IMG/VR virus record: IMGVR_UViG_3300036801_000211
Location: 1-32,830 of that record
From: a virus
DNA: 32,830 bases
Strand: one strand, 5' to 3'
Shown one piece after another: positions 1 to 6,706 of the stretch. The position numbers were made by a program, and so were the translations under genes. The stretch's first letter is position 1; every line of letters begins with the position of its first letter. The notes beneath the pieces were generated by a model. That model did not search any database and was not told where the DNA came from. It saw only the letters and a program-made list of their open reading frames with translations.

Positions 1-98
1 TCGATCTTGCCGTCGGGCGCGACGCCCAGGCCGCTCTTGAGGTGGACCTCTGGATCCATCACTCGCTCGAGGCGCTCCTCGATGATCGTCGACTTCAC
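1..98 (-). CDS. Small hypothetical protein, 5' part (runs off the left edge)
   Basis: This is the first 32 codons of a gene whose end lies outside the window. The start is GTG at 98-96, overlapping the exonuclease stop as GTGA, with a good ribosome site (GGAAGGAG) seven bases upstream. The peptide begins MKSTIIEERLERVMDPEVHL and ends with GVAPDGKI. The V-x-DPE-V pattern loosely recalls MIP18/DUF59 proteins, but the fragment is too short to assign. Its position directly after a recombination exonuclease suggests an early DNA-metabolism operon. It may continue into the fragment at the right edge if the genome is circular; that join works only with a gap of one base (or one plus a multiple of three). 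Confidence 0.7.
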   Translation of the reverse strand, partial: MKSTIIEERLERVMDPEVHLKSGLGVAPDGKI

Positions 99-1054
99 GC
101 GAACACTCCTTCCGGCTCTGGCTGTGCGTCCTTGCGCGCAGACGTCTTCTTCTTGAGCTCGACCGGCTCGGCGAGCAGGCCATGGACGGCGACGGGCTGG
201 GCGCCGGGCACGTTGAGCGGCTGGCCGATCACACCCTTGGACAGCTCCTCCTGCCAGCGAAAAACTTCTCGCACGTACTTAAATGCCTTGAACACCTGCT
301 CGTCGGCGATGACCGGGATGAGGCTGTAGCCGTCCTCGCGCAGGTGCAGCGCCACGCAGCCGTCGACCGACGGCACGGGCTCCTCGCTGCCGTCGGGCAG
401 GCCGATGAACTCGGCGAAGCGGTACGCGGCCATCTGCAGCGCCGCCTCGGGATAGACGTCCTTCGAGCTCTTGGTGTCGCCCAGGACGCGCCCCAGCCCG
501 GGGATCGTGGCGATGAAGTCGAGCGTGCCGGCGTAGCGCTCGGTCCGGTTGTAGACGGTCATCTCCGACGCCTCGAAAGTCGGGTTCCAGTCGGCCACGA
601 AGGCATCGAAGGATTCGATGAAGGGCAGCAGCTCGTCGGACGGCGGCGTGAGCGGCTTGCCCAGGATGAGCGACTCGATGCGCGCGTGGATGGCCGTGCC
701 GCGGTTGGCCTTGCGATCGCGCTCGCGCCACGGGCTGCCCTTGAGCCACTCGATCGTCGCGTCGACCGCGTCCGGATCGCTGACCACGCCCAGGACGGAG
801 TTGTCGTCCGAGCGCTTGAGCCTGACCGAGCCGAGCATCGACGTGATCTGGCGGTGGTTCGCCGCGGCGTACTCGGCCACCGCCTTGGCCGCCCAGTAGG
901 TCAGCGCCGGCGACGGCAATCCCCCCTTAATTAGGGTTGTAACTGACCAGAAGACCTCGGCCGGCTGGTCGAGCGGCACGTCGTTGCGGCGCCACTCGTA
1001 CAGCCGCTTGGAGCTCACCGTGCGGGCGTTCTTCGGCCCCGAACGTGTTGCCAT
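95..1054 (-). CDS. PD-(D/E)XK exonuclease, RecB/Cas4-like phage type
   Basis: A 319-residue nuclease probably resecting DNA ends for phage recombination or replication. The PD-(D/E)XK core is visible: RGTAIHARIE with His123, the GTLDF strand with Asp179, then GDTKSS with Asp193 and Lys195, followed by the Q-x3-Y element (Gln207, Tyr211) typical of the RecB/Cas4 exonuclease group. I chose the ATG at 1054 because AAGGGGA lies nine bases upstream; an in-frame ATG at 1087 has no clear ribosome site. The stop overlaps the next gene by four bases. No RecT/Beta-type annealing protein is recognisable in the window, though the truncated neighbour cannot be excluded. Confidence 0.85.
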   Translation of the reverse strand: MATRSGPKNARTVSSKRLYEWRRNDVPLDQPAEVFWSVTTLIKGGLPSPALTYWAAKAVAEYAAANHRQITSMLGSVRLKRSDDNSVLGVVSDPDAVDATIEWLKGSPWRERDRKANRGTAIHARIESLILGKPLTPPSDELLPFIESFDAFVADWNPTFEASEMTVYNRTERYAGTLDFIATIPGLGRVLGDTKSSKDVYPEAALQMAAYRFAEFIGLPDGSEEPVPSVDGCVALHLREDGYSLIPVIADEQVFKAFKYVREVFRWQEELSKGVIGQPLNVPGAQPVAVHGLLAEPVELKKKTSARKDAQPEPEGVFA

Positions 1055-1144
1055 AGTTCCCAATCCCCTTCGTTCCTCGATCCCCATTCCGGCTCGTCGG
1101 CCGGACCGTCGCCGTGCCCGGTCGGTCCGGCCCCTCGAGCCCCG

Positions 1145-1375
1145 TTACCCGACTGCCGACTCTCTCGAGTCCTCGTTGAGCGCGGCCGCGGCAACCGTCG
1201 CGCGCCCTGAATTGCCACCCTCGAAGTCACCCTTGTGGGCAGGTGTCCCGGTCAAGCCGGTCGTGGCCTCGTGCGCGATCGCGGAGCGGATCCGCTCGTC
1301 GCGCCCGCTCTCGTCGATGAAGAAGATGTGCGACGTGCCGCACTCGACGCAGAAGCGCTTCTCGATGGCGGTCAT
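1145..1375 (-). CDS. Small CxxC protein, unknown function
   Basis: A 76-residue protein starting at an ATG that overlaps the stop of the HNH gene as ATGA, which supports translational coupling. Residues 9-12 form a CVEC pair followed by GTSH, so a small metal site or half zinc ribbon is possible; a second Cys pair is not seen. The rest is acidic and Ala-rich, with no recognised fold. It lies between an HNH endonuclease and a recombination exonuclease, which only suggests an early function. The 90 bases between its stop and the exonuclease start hold nothing I can assign. Confidence 0.55.
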   Translation of the reverse strand: MTAIEKRFCVECGTSHIFFIDESGRDERIRSAIAHEATTGLTGTPAHKGDFEGGNSGRATVAAAALNEDSRESAVG

Positions 1376-1842
1376 GACGCTGTCGCGACATAACGCGCAC
1401 GACGTTGAGCCCGCGTGCAGATCGAGCAGAACCGGCCACCCGACCGCTTCCGGCTGTCGTACTGGTGCCCGCGCGGGCAGGTCGTCTGCCGGGCGTGAAT
1501 CGCCGAAACGCTGACGCCGCGCAGGACGTTCTCACGGTGAGTGACCGGCTCTAGGTGCGCGGGATTGACGCAGGTAGTGACACGACAGAGGTGGTCGAGG
1601 GTCAGGCTCTCGGGGATGTCGCCCTTGGTGAGTCGGAACGCGACCCGATGAGCCAGGTTTTCGCCAAGCACGCGGGACTGGCCGTAGCCGTGATTGTTCA
1701 CGGGACCGCGCCACAGCCAACAGCCTTCGGTCTTCTCGACCTGCTGCCAGAAACGCTCAATCGCGCGGCTCGTGCTGGACGCGCGCAGACGCTCAAGTCG
1801 GAAGGCATTTGCCGCTGGGCTGAGCGCGGGCCGACCTGGCAT
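1372..1842 (-). CDS. HNH endonuclease with C-terminal zinc knuckle
   Basis: A 156-residue free-standing HNH nuclease. The core is LDHLCRVTTCVNPAHLEPV at about 82-100: Asp83-His84, paired Cys86/Cys91, then Asn93 and His96, matching the HNH_3 type common in phages. A second metal site follows: CPRGH at 122-126 with CSIC at 139-142. The N-terminal third (CWLWRG, HRVAFRL) is typical of the same family. The start is the ATG at 1842, coupled to the upstream stop as TGATG; an ATG six bases earlier is possible. Genes of this type are often mobile, but in an early operon it could also be a phage nicking enzyme. Confidence 0.88.
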   Translation of the reverse strand: MPGRPALSPAANAFRLERLRASSTSRAIERFWQQVEKTEGCWLWRGPVNNHGYGQSRVLGENLAHRVAFRLTKGDIPESLTLDHLCRVTTCVNPAHLEPVTHRENVLRGVSVSAIHARQTTCPRGHQYDSRKRSGGRFCSICTRAQRRARYVATAS

Positions 1843-2045
1843 CACCATCCGAAGATCCCGATCAGCAGCCCACCCACGGCGAGCGGCGCCAGGACCGCGG
1901 CGACGACGAGCAGCGTCGCGAGGATCCAGCCGAGCAATGTCCTGGCGCCCTCGGACGGCGTGTAGTCGAGCCGCTCGTCCTCGTGCATCCAGCGATCGCC
2001 GGGCAGCCAGGCGAGGCGATCGCCGCGGCGCGCCATCTGCTTCAT
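1842..2045 (-). CDS. Small single-span membrane protein
   Basis: A 67-residue protein with a charged N-terminal half (about 1-36, rich in Arg, Asp and Trp) and one strong hydrophobic segment from about residue 38 to 66 (LLGWILATLLVVAAVLAPLA). It has no signal-peptidase site. Its start overlaps the upstream stop as ATGA, and its stop overlaps the HNH start as TGATG. The role is unknown. Small membrane proteins in early phage operons are sometimes superinfection-exclusion factors, but nothing here proves that. Confidence 0.65.
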   Translation of the reverse strand: MKQMARRGDRLAWLPGDRWMHEDERLDYTPSEGARTLLGWILATLLVVAAVLAPLAVGGLLIGIFGW

Positions 2046-2209
2046 GCGGCCTTCGCCTTGCCGGCGGGCGCAAATGAGCCGCCCGGGATGTACCTGCGCG
2101 ACTTGGCGCGCTTGCCCAGCGCCGCCACGAGACCGCCCTCGAGGCCGAGGACGAGCTGCACCGGCACGGGCTGCGGGTCGAGCGCCAGCCGGCGGACGCG
2201 GCGAGTCAC
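2042..2209 (-). CDS. Small basic protein, unknown function
   Basis: A 55-residue reading frame with a GTG start that overlaps the stop of the HTH gene as GTGA, and a stop that overlaps the next ATG as ATGA. The chain of overlaps is the main reason to call it a gene. It begins MTRRVRRLALDPQPVPVQLV, is rich in Arg and Lys, and has no Cys motif or membrane segment. The basic charge would allow nucleic-acid binding. I do not recognise a family. Confidence 0.55.
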   Translation of the reverse strand: MTRRVRRLALDPQPVPVQLVLGLEGGLVAALGKRAKSRRYIPGGSFAPAGKAKAA

Positions 2210-2439
2210 GCTGCGACTCCGGACGGGCGTCCGCGCTGCCCCGGGAATCGCGCTTCGATGCCCAGTGCCGCCATCCAGCGAGAGATCGTGGAGACGTTGA
2301 CGCCGAGTTCCCGTGCGACCTCGGCCAGGGTCATTCCTCGCTCGTGGTAGAGATACGCGAGTTCCAGCTCCAAGGCTTTGCCGCGCTGGGCTTCGATGCG
2401 GAGCATCGGGCGGGTCTTAGTCGCGGGTGTGGCGTCCAT
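2206..2439 (-). CDS. Small helix-turn-helix protein, first gene of the early operon (Cro-like position)
   Basis: A 77-residue protein with a clear helix-turn-helix at about 35-56 (GMTLAEVARELGVNVSTISR), of the homeodomain-like/resolvase-type group. It is the first gene leftward of the divergent switch, the place where lambdoid phages carry cro. The chosen ATG at 2439 lies only about two bases from the predicted transcription start and has no Shine-Dalgarno, so translation may be leaderless. A longer frame back to 2511 would run through the promoter region and is less likely. It could act as an early repressor or activator on the same operator. The fold is also seen in small terminase subunits, but the position argues against that. 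Confidence 0.75.
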   Translation of the reverse strand: MDATPATKTRPMLRIEAQRGKALELELAYLYHERGMTLAEVARELGVNVSTISRWMAALGIEARFPGQRGRPSGVAA

Positions 2440-2444
2440 TGGCG

Positions 2445-2480
2445 CGGAGTATTGCACTACTGCCAGAAGAATGCAATAGT
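2445..2480. promoter_or_regulatory. Overlapping divergent promoters with inverted-repeat operator
   Basis: A perfect 7-bp inverted repeat, TATTGCA (2450-2456) and TGCAATA (2472-2478), has centres 22 bp apart, about two helical turns. Rightward, TTGCAC (2452-2457), 17 bases, then AATAGT (2475-2480) can serve as -35/-10 for the repressor. Leftward, TTGCAT (complement of 2471-2476), 17 bases, then AATACT (complement of 2448-2453) can serve the early operon. Each -10 overlaps the other promoter's -35. The repeat is seen directly; the promoter function is inferred. Confidence 0.6.
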
Positions 2481-2501
2481 GAATGTAATGAGCACTAGCG
2501 C

Positions 2502-2951
2502 ATGAGTGCAACGGTTCTGCCGTTCCCTCTTGAACGCCGCGTATCTAGCGTTCCTGCCATGCCCAAAGAGGAAGAGGCAGCAGCCGACTATCGCCTACGA
2601 ATGGCGAGCCTTCTGGCGTTGCTCAGGACCGCGACCGGCTGGACTCAGTCCATGGCCGAGGAGCGCATGCAGATCCCGATCGGCAAGCTTGGCCGGTGGG
2701 AGCGAGCCGATTACCCGCCTAAAGCGTTCGAGCTCGCGGCCATCTACAAGGCCTATGAGTGGCTGGGCATCGAAATGGATTGGCTCATCTGGCCGCCCGA
2801 CCTGGCAGGTCTTACGGACGTTCGCGAGAAGCTGTCCGTGCTAGCACGAGCCGGTGCCATTGCAGCAGACGAGGCCGAGGCGCGGGCGATGCTTCGACGC
2901 CTGCAATCCGGCGCAAGGCTCGCCGCCGCGCGCGGTAAACGGTCAGCGTGA
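2502..2951 (+). CDS. HTH repressor, probable lysogeny (immunity) regulator
   Basis: A 149-residue plus-strand protein divergent from the early operon, the classic place for a CI-type repressor. The N-terminal half holds an XRE-like helix-turn-helix at about 34-70: LLRTATGWTQ, then MAEERMQIPIGKLGRWERAD, where the second part would be the recognition helix. The C-terminal half is helical and Ala/Arg-rich, with no LexA-type Ser-Lys protease motif, so induction may not be by RecA-stimulated self-cleavage. The ATG at 2502 has no Shine-Dalgarno and sits about 15 bases after the predicted transcription start. An alternative ATG at 2559 has no better ribosome site. Other transcription regulators of similar fold are possible. 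Confidence 0.75.
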   Translation: MSATVLPFPLERRVSSVPAMPKEEEAAADYRLRMASLLALLRTATGWTQSMAEERMQIPIGKLGRWERADYPPKAFELAAIYKAYEWLGIEMDWLIWPPDLAGLTDVREKLSVLARAGAIAADEAEARAMLRRLQSGARLAAARGKRSA

Positions 2952-3057
2952 ATTCGGCCTCGATCGCTTCGATGACCGCGGGATCTGTGACGGCGTCGGG
3001 CAACGCTCTGAACCTCGAAAATCGTCCCGCCATTCAGATCGCCGGGTCGCTACGATC

Positions 3058-3073
3058 GCTGAACCGATTCAGC
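3058..3073 (+). terminator. Short hairpin after the repressor gene
   Basis: GCTGAA, loop CCGA, TTCAGC forms a perfect 6-bp stem 107 bases after the repressor stop. No T-tract follows, so terminator activity is doubtful. The rest of 2952-3158 shows no gene; a weak promoter-like TTGATA at 3120-3125 could serve the lipoprotein gene. Confidence 0.3.
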
Positions 3074-3158
3074 AGCCATTAGTACTGGGTCGCTTGTGCC
3101 ACCTGTACGCACTCGGATGTTGATAACCGGCGATGTTTTCCACAATCTGAGGAGTCAC

Positions 3159-3677
3159 ATGAGGTTTGCCCGCCTCGCAGCGGTCGCGCTAGTGGCCATC
3201 GGCTGCTCTTCCAGTCCAGCTGCTACGCCGATCATCATCTACGTCACCCCGCCGCCGACTCCCGCGCCGACCCTGGCGCCAACGGCCGCCGTAACGCCCT
3301 CCCCAAGTCCGTCGCCGAGTCCGACGTCGACCACACATACCCTGCAGGTTCAAGTTGCGCTGCTCGCCGGCTCGGACATGCACTACACCGGCACTGGCGA
3401 TGGATGTGTATCCGCCGGTCCCTATTCCGACGTCGCTCCCGGCATGCAGGCCACGATCAAGGATGCGAACGGGAACATCCTGGGCATAGCTGAATTCGAG
3501 ACGCCCGGAACGTCGCCAAGCCTCGGTGAATGCGACTTCACGGCAACGGCGACCAATATCCCCGAGGTGCCGTTCTACGCGGTCGACCTCGGACGTCGCG
3601 GGTCGGTCCAGTTCTCGCTCTCGGAACTCGAGCAACACGGGTGGGTCGCCGGCCTATCTATCGGCAACACCAACTGA
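3159..3677 (+). CDS. Secreted lipoprotein, probable lysogenic-conversion (moron) gene
   Basis: A 172-residue lipoprotein. The N-terminus is a bacterial lipoprotein signal: MRFAR, a hydrophobic stretch, then a lipobox ending AIGC with the lipidated Cys at about residue 16. A linker of about 45 residues rich in Pro, Thr and Ser follows (TPPPTPAPT, PSPSPSPSPT), then a domain of roughly 110 residues with GDGC, YSDV, GECDF and RGSVQFSLSE. Similar extracellular domains occur in bacterial lipoproteins of unknown function. The ATG at 3159 is preceded by GAGGAG six bases upstream; an earlier in-frame ATG at 3096 would hide the signal peptide. It shares the repressor's strand, opposite to all structural genes, so it is probably expressed in the lysogen. 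Its stop is one base from the convergent tail gene. Confidence 0.85.
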   Translation: MRFARLAAVALVAIGCSSSPAATPIIIYVTPPPTPAPTLAPTAAVTPSPSPSPSPTSTTHTLQVQVALLAGSDMHYTGTGDGCVSAGPYSDVAPGMQATIKDANGNILGIAEFETPGTSPSLGECDFTATATNIPEVPFYAVDLGRRGSVQFSLSELEQHGWVAGLSIGNTN

Positions 3678-3678
3678 C

Positions 3679-4119
3679 CTAGTCCGCCACCCAGCCCGGC
3701 GCCTGGTTCGCGCCAACCCACTTGAAGGTGTAGTCGCTCGCAGGATCCGCCGGCGGATCGATGACGGTCGGCGTGCCGTCCGCGCCGGCGACGAGGATCT
3801 GCCCGGGTGTCGTCAGCGGGTTGGCGAAGCGGTCGACCGAGGCGTTGCGGTCGAGGACGTCGTACACGAACCGATCGGAGCCGATCTCGCGATACAGCAC
3901 GTAGTCCCCTGGCTGCAGCTCGAGCGACGGCGCGACGTCGAAGCCGGGCGTCGGCTGCGCGGTGCGCGAGCCCTCGCGGACGGCCGCCTTGCGAAGACCA
4001 GCGTCATACGAGTCGACATAGCCCTTGCCGTAGGCGTTGGCTACCGGCGCCACAGCCTGGCGCGCGACGCGCTGGTCGCCCTTCGTCCAGAGGTCGGCGA
4101 CTTCTTTCGACGTCGTCAC
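3679..4119 (-). CDS. Tail-module protein, unknown function
   Basis: A 146-residue protein, the last gene of the structural operon. The start is GTG at 4119, overlapping the upstream stop as GTGA. The N-terminal 45 residues look helical (VADLWTKGDQRVARQAVAPV) and the rest looks like beta structure (GDYVLYREIGSDRFVYDVLD, then VIDPP and ASDYTFKWVG). I do not recognise a family. Its position after the hub-like and fibre genes suggests a minor tail, baseplate or fibre-associated protein. It ends one base from the convergent lipoprotein gene. Confidence 0.65.
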   Translation of the reverse strand: MTTSKEVADLWTKGDQRVARQAVAPVANAYGKGYVDSYDAGLRKAAVREGSRTAQPTPGFDVAPSLELQPGDYVLYREIGSDRFVYDVLDRNASVDRFANPLTTPGQILVAGADGTPTVIDPPADPASDYTFKWVGANQAPGWVAD

Positions 4120-5309
4120 AGCGCGATCGACCTCACCAGCCGCGCCGTGCCCGACATGTCGCCGTGGTAGATCGACATCGTGACCGTGTCGAGCAGCGAG
4201 TTGCCGTAGCCCGCGCCCGAGAAGCTGACGACGTCGCGGCCGCGCACCAGCGGCACCGGCACCGAGTGGAACTGGATCTGCTCGACGTAGCCTGAGTGCT
4301 CGGCGAGCAGCTGGCGGGCAACCGCCAGGGCGGTGACCGGATCGTTGATGTCCGGGCTCGTGTACGGATCCGCCGGCAGGTCGAGCGCCGGCGTCCACAT
4401 CAGCGGATCAGCGGGATTGGTGATGACGGCCGTGGCGCTGATGGTGTAGCCGTCGGGGCCGATGCCGAAGACGTCCTGGCGGTTGAAGCGCACCTGCGAC
4501 GGCAGCTTGGCGTCGAACTCGGTCAGGATCTTGCTCGAGCCGCCGGCGAAGTCCCAGACAGGTGACACGGTCGTCGGGTCGACGACAGGCGCCATCTTGA
4601 CCACGCCGTTGCCGTCAATCCACAGGTCGCAGCCCATGTCGGCTGCCCAGCCACTGGCGCTGCCCAGGATCTCGTCGCCTGTGCTGAAGGTGCGCGCCGT
4701 GGCCACGACGAAGCCGCCGTCGTCGAGGTCGTACAGCTGGTCGGTCGTGCCCAGGCCACCGAGCTCGAGCAGCTGCCGGATCGCGTCCTTGCCGTCGGTC
4801 CCTGCGGCGATCGTCGTCGGGCCGGAGAAGTTGCGCTTGGCGATCGCGAGTCTGCTCGAGACCGTGAACGTCACCTTCCCCGTGTCGAGGCCTGTCTGCG
4901 GATCCGCCACGATGCCGGTGATGAGCGGCTCGAAGATCTCCGTGCCGCCCACCAGCGCGCCGCGCCAGACGCGCACGTTGCGCTCGTTGGCGAGCAGCGC
5001 ATCGGGCGCGCCCGGCGTCAGCGTGCCGTCGGCGTTGACGAGCTCGACGGTCGCCGAGATGAACGTGTCGGAGGTGCGATCGCTCGTGACGGAGCCGCCC
5101 GTGCCCTTGTCGCGCACCGTGGCCAGGATCGACTGCAGGTCGGCGCCCAGAAACTCGACCTTCGATATCGGCCGGTGCGACCCGCGCAGGACGTCGGCGA
5201 GCGTCGGCGGGGCAGGGACGAAGACGACGATGCGAATGTCGCGCAGGATCCCATCGCCGCTCTCCTGCAGCAGCCTGTCGCCGGTCTCCTGGAGGATGTA
5301 CGAGCTCAT
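4116..5309 (-). CDS. Tail tip/baseplate hub-like protein
   Basis: A 397-residue protein starting at the ATG that overlaps the fibre-gene stop as TGATG (MSSYILQETGDRLLQESGDG). The section around 80-150 (ATVELVNADGTLTPGAP, VRVWRGALVGG, EPLITGIVADP) resembles DUF5047-like and related minor tail proteins, where a ring-forming beta domain measures out local coordinates. The middle (DAIRQLLELGGL, FSTGDEILGSASGWAADMGC) and the C-terminal section resemble hub proteins of siphovirus baseplates. It is probably part of the tail tip complex. The family match is from memory of sequence style, not a search. Confidence 0.65.
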   Translation of the reverse strand: MSSYILQETGDRLLQESGDGILRDIRIVVFVPAPPTLADVLRGSHRPISKVEFLGADLQSILATVRDKGTGGSVTSDRTSDTFISATVELVNADGTLTPGAPDALLANERNVRVWRGALVGGTEIFEPLITGIVADPQTGLDTGKVTFTVSSRLAIAKRNFSGPTTIAAGTDGKDAIRQLLELGGLGTTDQLYDLDDGGFVVATARTFSTGDEILGSASGWAADMGCDLWIDGNGVVKMAPVVDPTTVSPVWDFAGGSSKILTEFDAKLPSQVRFNRQDVFGIGPDGYTISATAVITNPADPLMWTPALDLPADPYTSPDINDPVTALAVARQLLAEHSGYVEQIQFHSVPVPLVRGRDVVSFSGAGYGNSLLDTVTMSIYHGDMSGTARLVRSIAL

Positions 5310-6694
5310 CAGGCGCCCATGTACACCATCGAGAAGTAGAAGTTGGTCGAGCGCGCCGAGCCGCTCACCTGGGCATAGAAGACCTCGACGTAGTCGCCGG
5401 CCGTCAGGTAGACCGGCGCTGCACATGAGATGAAGCCCTGCCCGGCGCCAGGCGTGAAGCTCTGGTATGCGAGGTAGGGGCCGGTGCCGATCGTGAGCGT
5501 GCCGCCGAGGTTCTTGCATAGCGCGAGCGTGATGAGGCCGGTCGTGCTCGTGTCGCCCTTGCGATCGGCCCGTGCCTGGATCATGTACCAGCCCGTGCGT
5601 GGCGCGATGAAGCGGCTCGGGTTGGTCGTCATGTCGTGGTAGGCGTCCGTGTCCTTGTTCTCCACGGCGCTGTTGCCGGTGCTGAACGACACGACGGTCG
5701 GCGGAGCGCCGCTACTGAATGACAGCCCTTCGACCTGAACGTCACAGGCCGACTTGGACCGCCACAGGACGTCGTTGCCGTCGGTCTCGAGCGCCTGGTT
5801 GGCCGAGCCGATCGCCTTGCGCACGACGGCCGGCGTCGAGTTGACGGTGAGCAGGTCGCCGCGCGTGGTCAGGATGTCGAGCAGGATCGTCGCCAGCGCC
5901 GTCCACACCGGATCCGTGCCATTGGAGCGCAGCAGCGCGCCTGACGAGCCCAGGGCGAGCCTGGCGGCCGCTGACGCGCCGCGGGCGATGATGTCACCGC
6001 GCGTCGTCAGCAGGCTGGCTGCGATGCCGCCCAGGTTCGATAGCGCCGTCGACGCACTGGCCACGTCGGACAAGTTGTTCGCCGACAGCAGCGCGCCGAC
6101 CAGGTCGTGCTCGAGCAGGTCCCAGCTGCTGCCGACTGAGGCCTGCGTGCCGCCGGCGTTGTCGGCGATCGCGAAGTAGACGTCGCCGACGTCGACCGCG
6201 GTGCCCGACGACCCGCCGATCTTGCCGGCGACGCTGACGACGTACGAATCGCCCTTGCTCGCAGCGGGATAGTTCGGGTTGCCCGAGGCGTCGGTCGAGC
6301 CCTTGAACTCGAGCAGGCCGGTGACCGCGTTGGCGATCGCCGTCTTGACCGCCTTCTGCGACGGCAGCCTGGTGTCGCTGTTCGCCGCAAGAGTGCCATC
6401 CGTGTCGACGGCGAGGGCAGCCGCCGTGCCAACAGCCGACGTCTGGACGTAGCTGCCCAGGTCCGTGATGATCTCGGCGAGCGCGGCCTCGACGTCGGTC
6501 GCGGTGAAGTGGTTGCCGGCGTCGGCGATCGACACGTCAGCTGCATCCGTGGACCCGGACACGCCGGCCAGCAGGTTGGCCACGGTGATCTTCTTTGTCG
6601 CGGGCGATCCGGCCGGGTCGTCGACTATGACCAGCACGTCGCCGTCGTCGACGCTGAGCAGCTCCGTGAGCTCGGTGATCTTTGCATCGCTCAC
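5309..6694 (-). CDS. Tail fibre / receptor-binding protein
   Basis: A 461-residue probable fibre. The N-terminus (KITELTELLSVDDGDVLVIV) is the usual attachment start of such fibres. The shaft region has two related repeats at about 228-264 and 274-311, each starting TTRGD and ending in a DG/NGTD-x-(V/L)W element, a common caudovirus fibre repeat. The last 120 residues (PSRFIAPRTGWYMIQARAD, then AGDYVEVFYAQVSG) resemble a C1q/TNF-like jelly-roll head, likely the host-contact domain. The start is GTG with GGAGGG six bases upstream. Confidence 0.82.
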   Translation of the reverse strand: MSDAKITELTELLSVDDGDVLVIVDDPAGSPATKKITVANLLAGVSGSTDAADVSIADAGNHFTATDVEAALAEIITDLGSYVQTSAVGTAAALAVDTDGTLAANSDTRLPSQKAVKTAIANAVTGLLEFKGSTDASGNPNYPAASKGDSYVVSVAGKIGGSSGTAVDVGDVYFAIADNAGGTQASVGSSWDLLEHDLVGALLSANNLSDVASASTALSNLGGIAASLLTTRGDIIARGASAAARLALGSSGALLRSNGTDPVWTALATILLDILTTRGDLLTVNSTPAVVRKAIGSANQALETDGNDVLWRSKSACDVQVEGLSFSSGAPPTVVSFSTGNSAVENKDTDAYHDMTTNPSRFIAPRTGWYMIQARADRKGDTSTTGLITLALCKNLGGTLTIGTGPYLAYQSFTPGAGQGFISCAAPVYLTAGDYVEVFYAQVSGSARSTNFYFSMVYMGA

Positions 6695-6706
6695 GGCTTG
6701 CCCTCC

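Noticed and set aside
1015-1230. Minus-strand frame of 71 codons before the exonuclease
   Set aside because: Overlaps two better supported genes in another frame and has no motif.
2812-3033. Minus-strand frame of 73 codons opposite the repressor end
   Set aside because: Mostly antisense to the repressor gene, without ribosome site or coupling.
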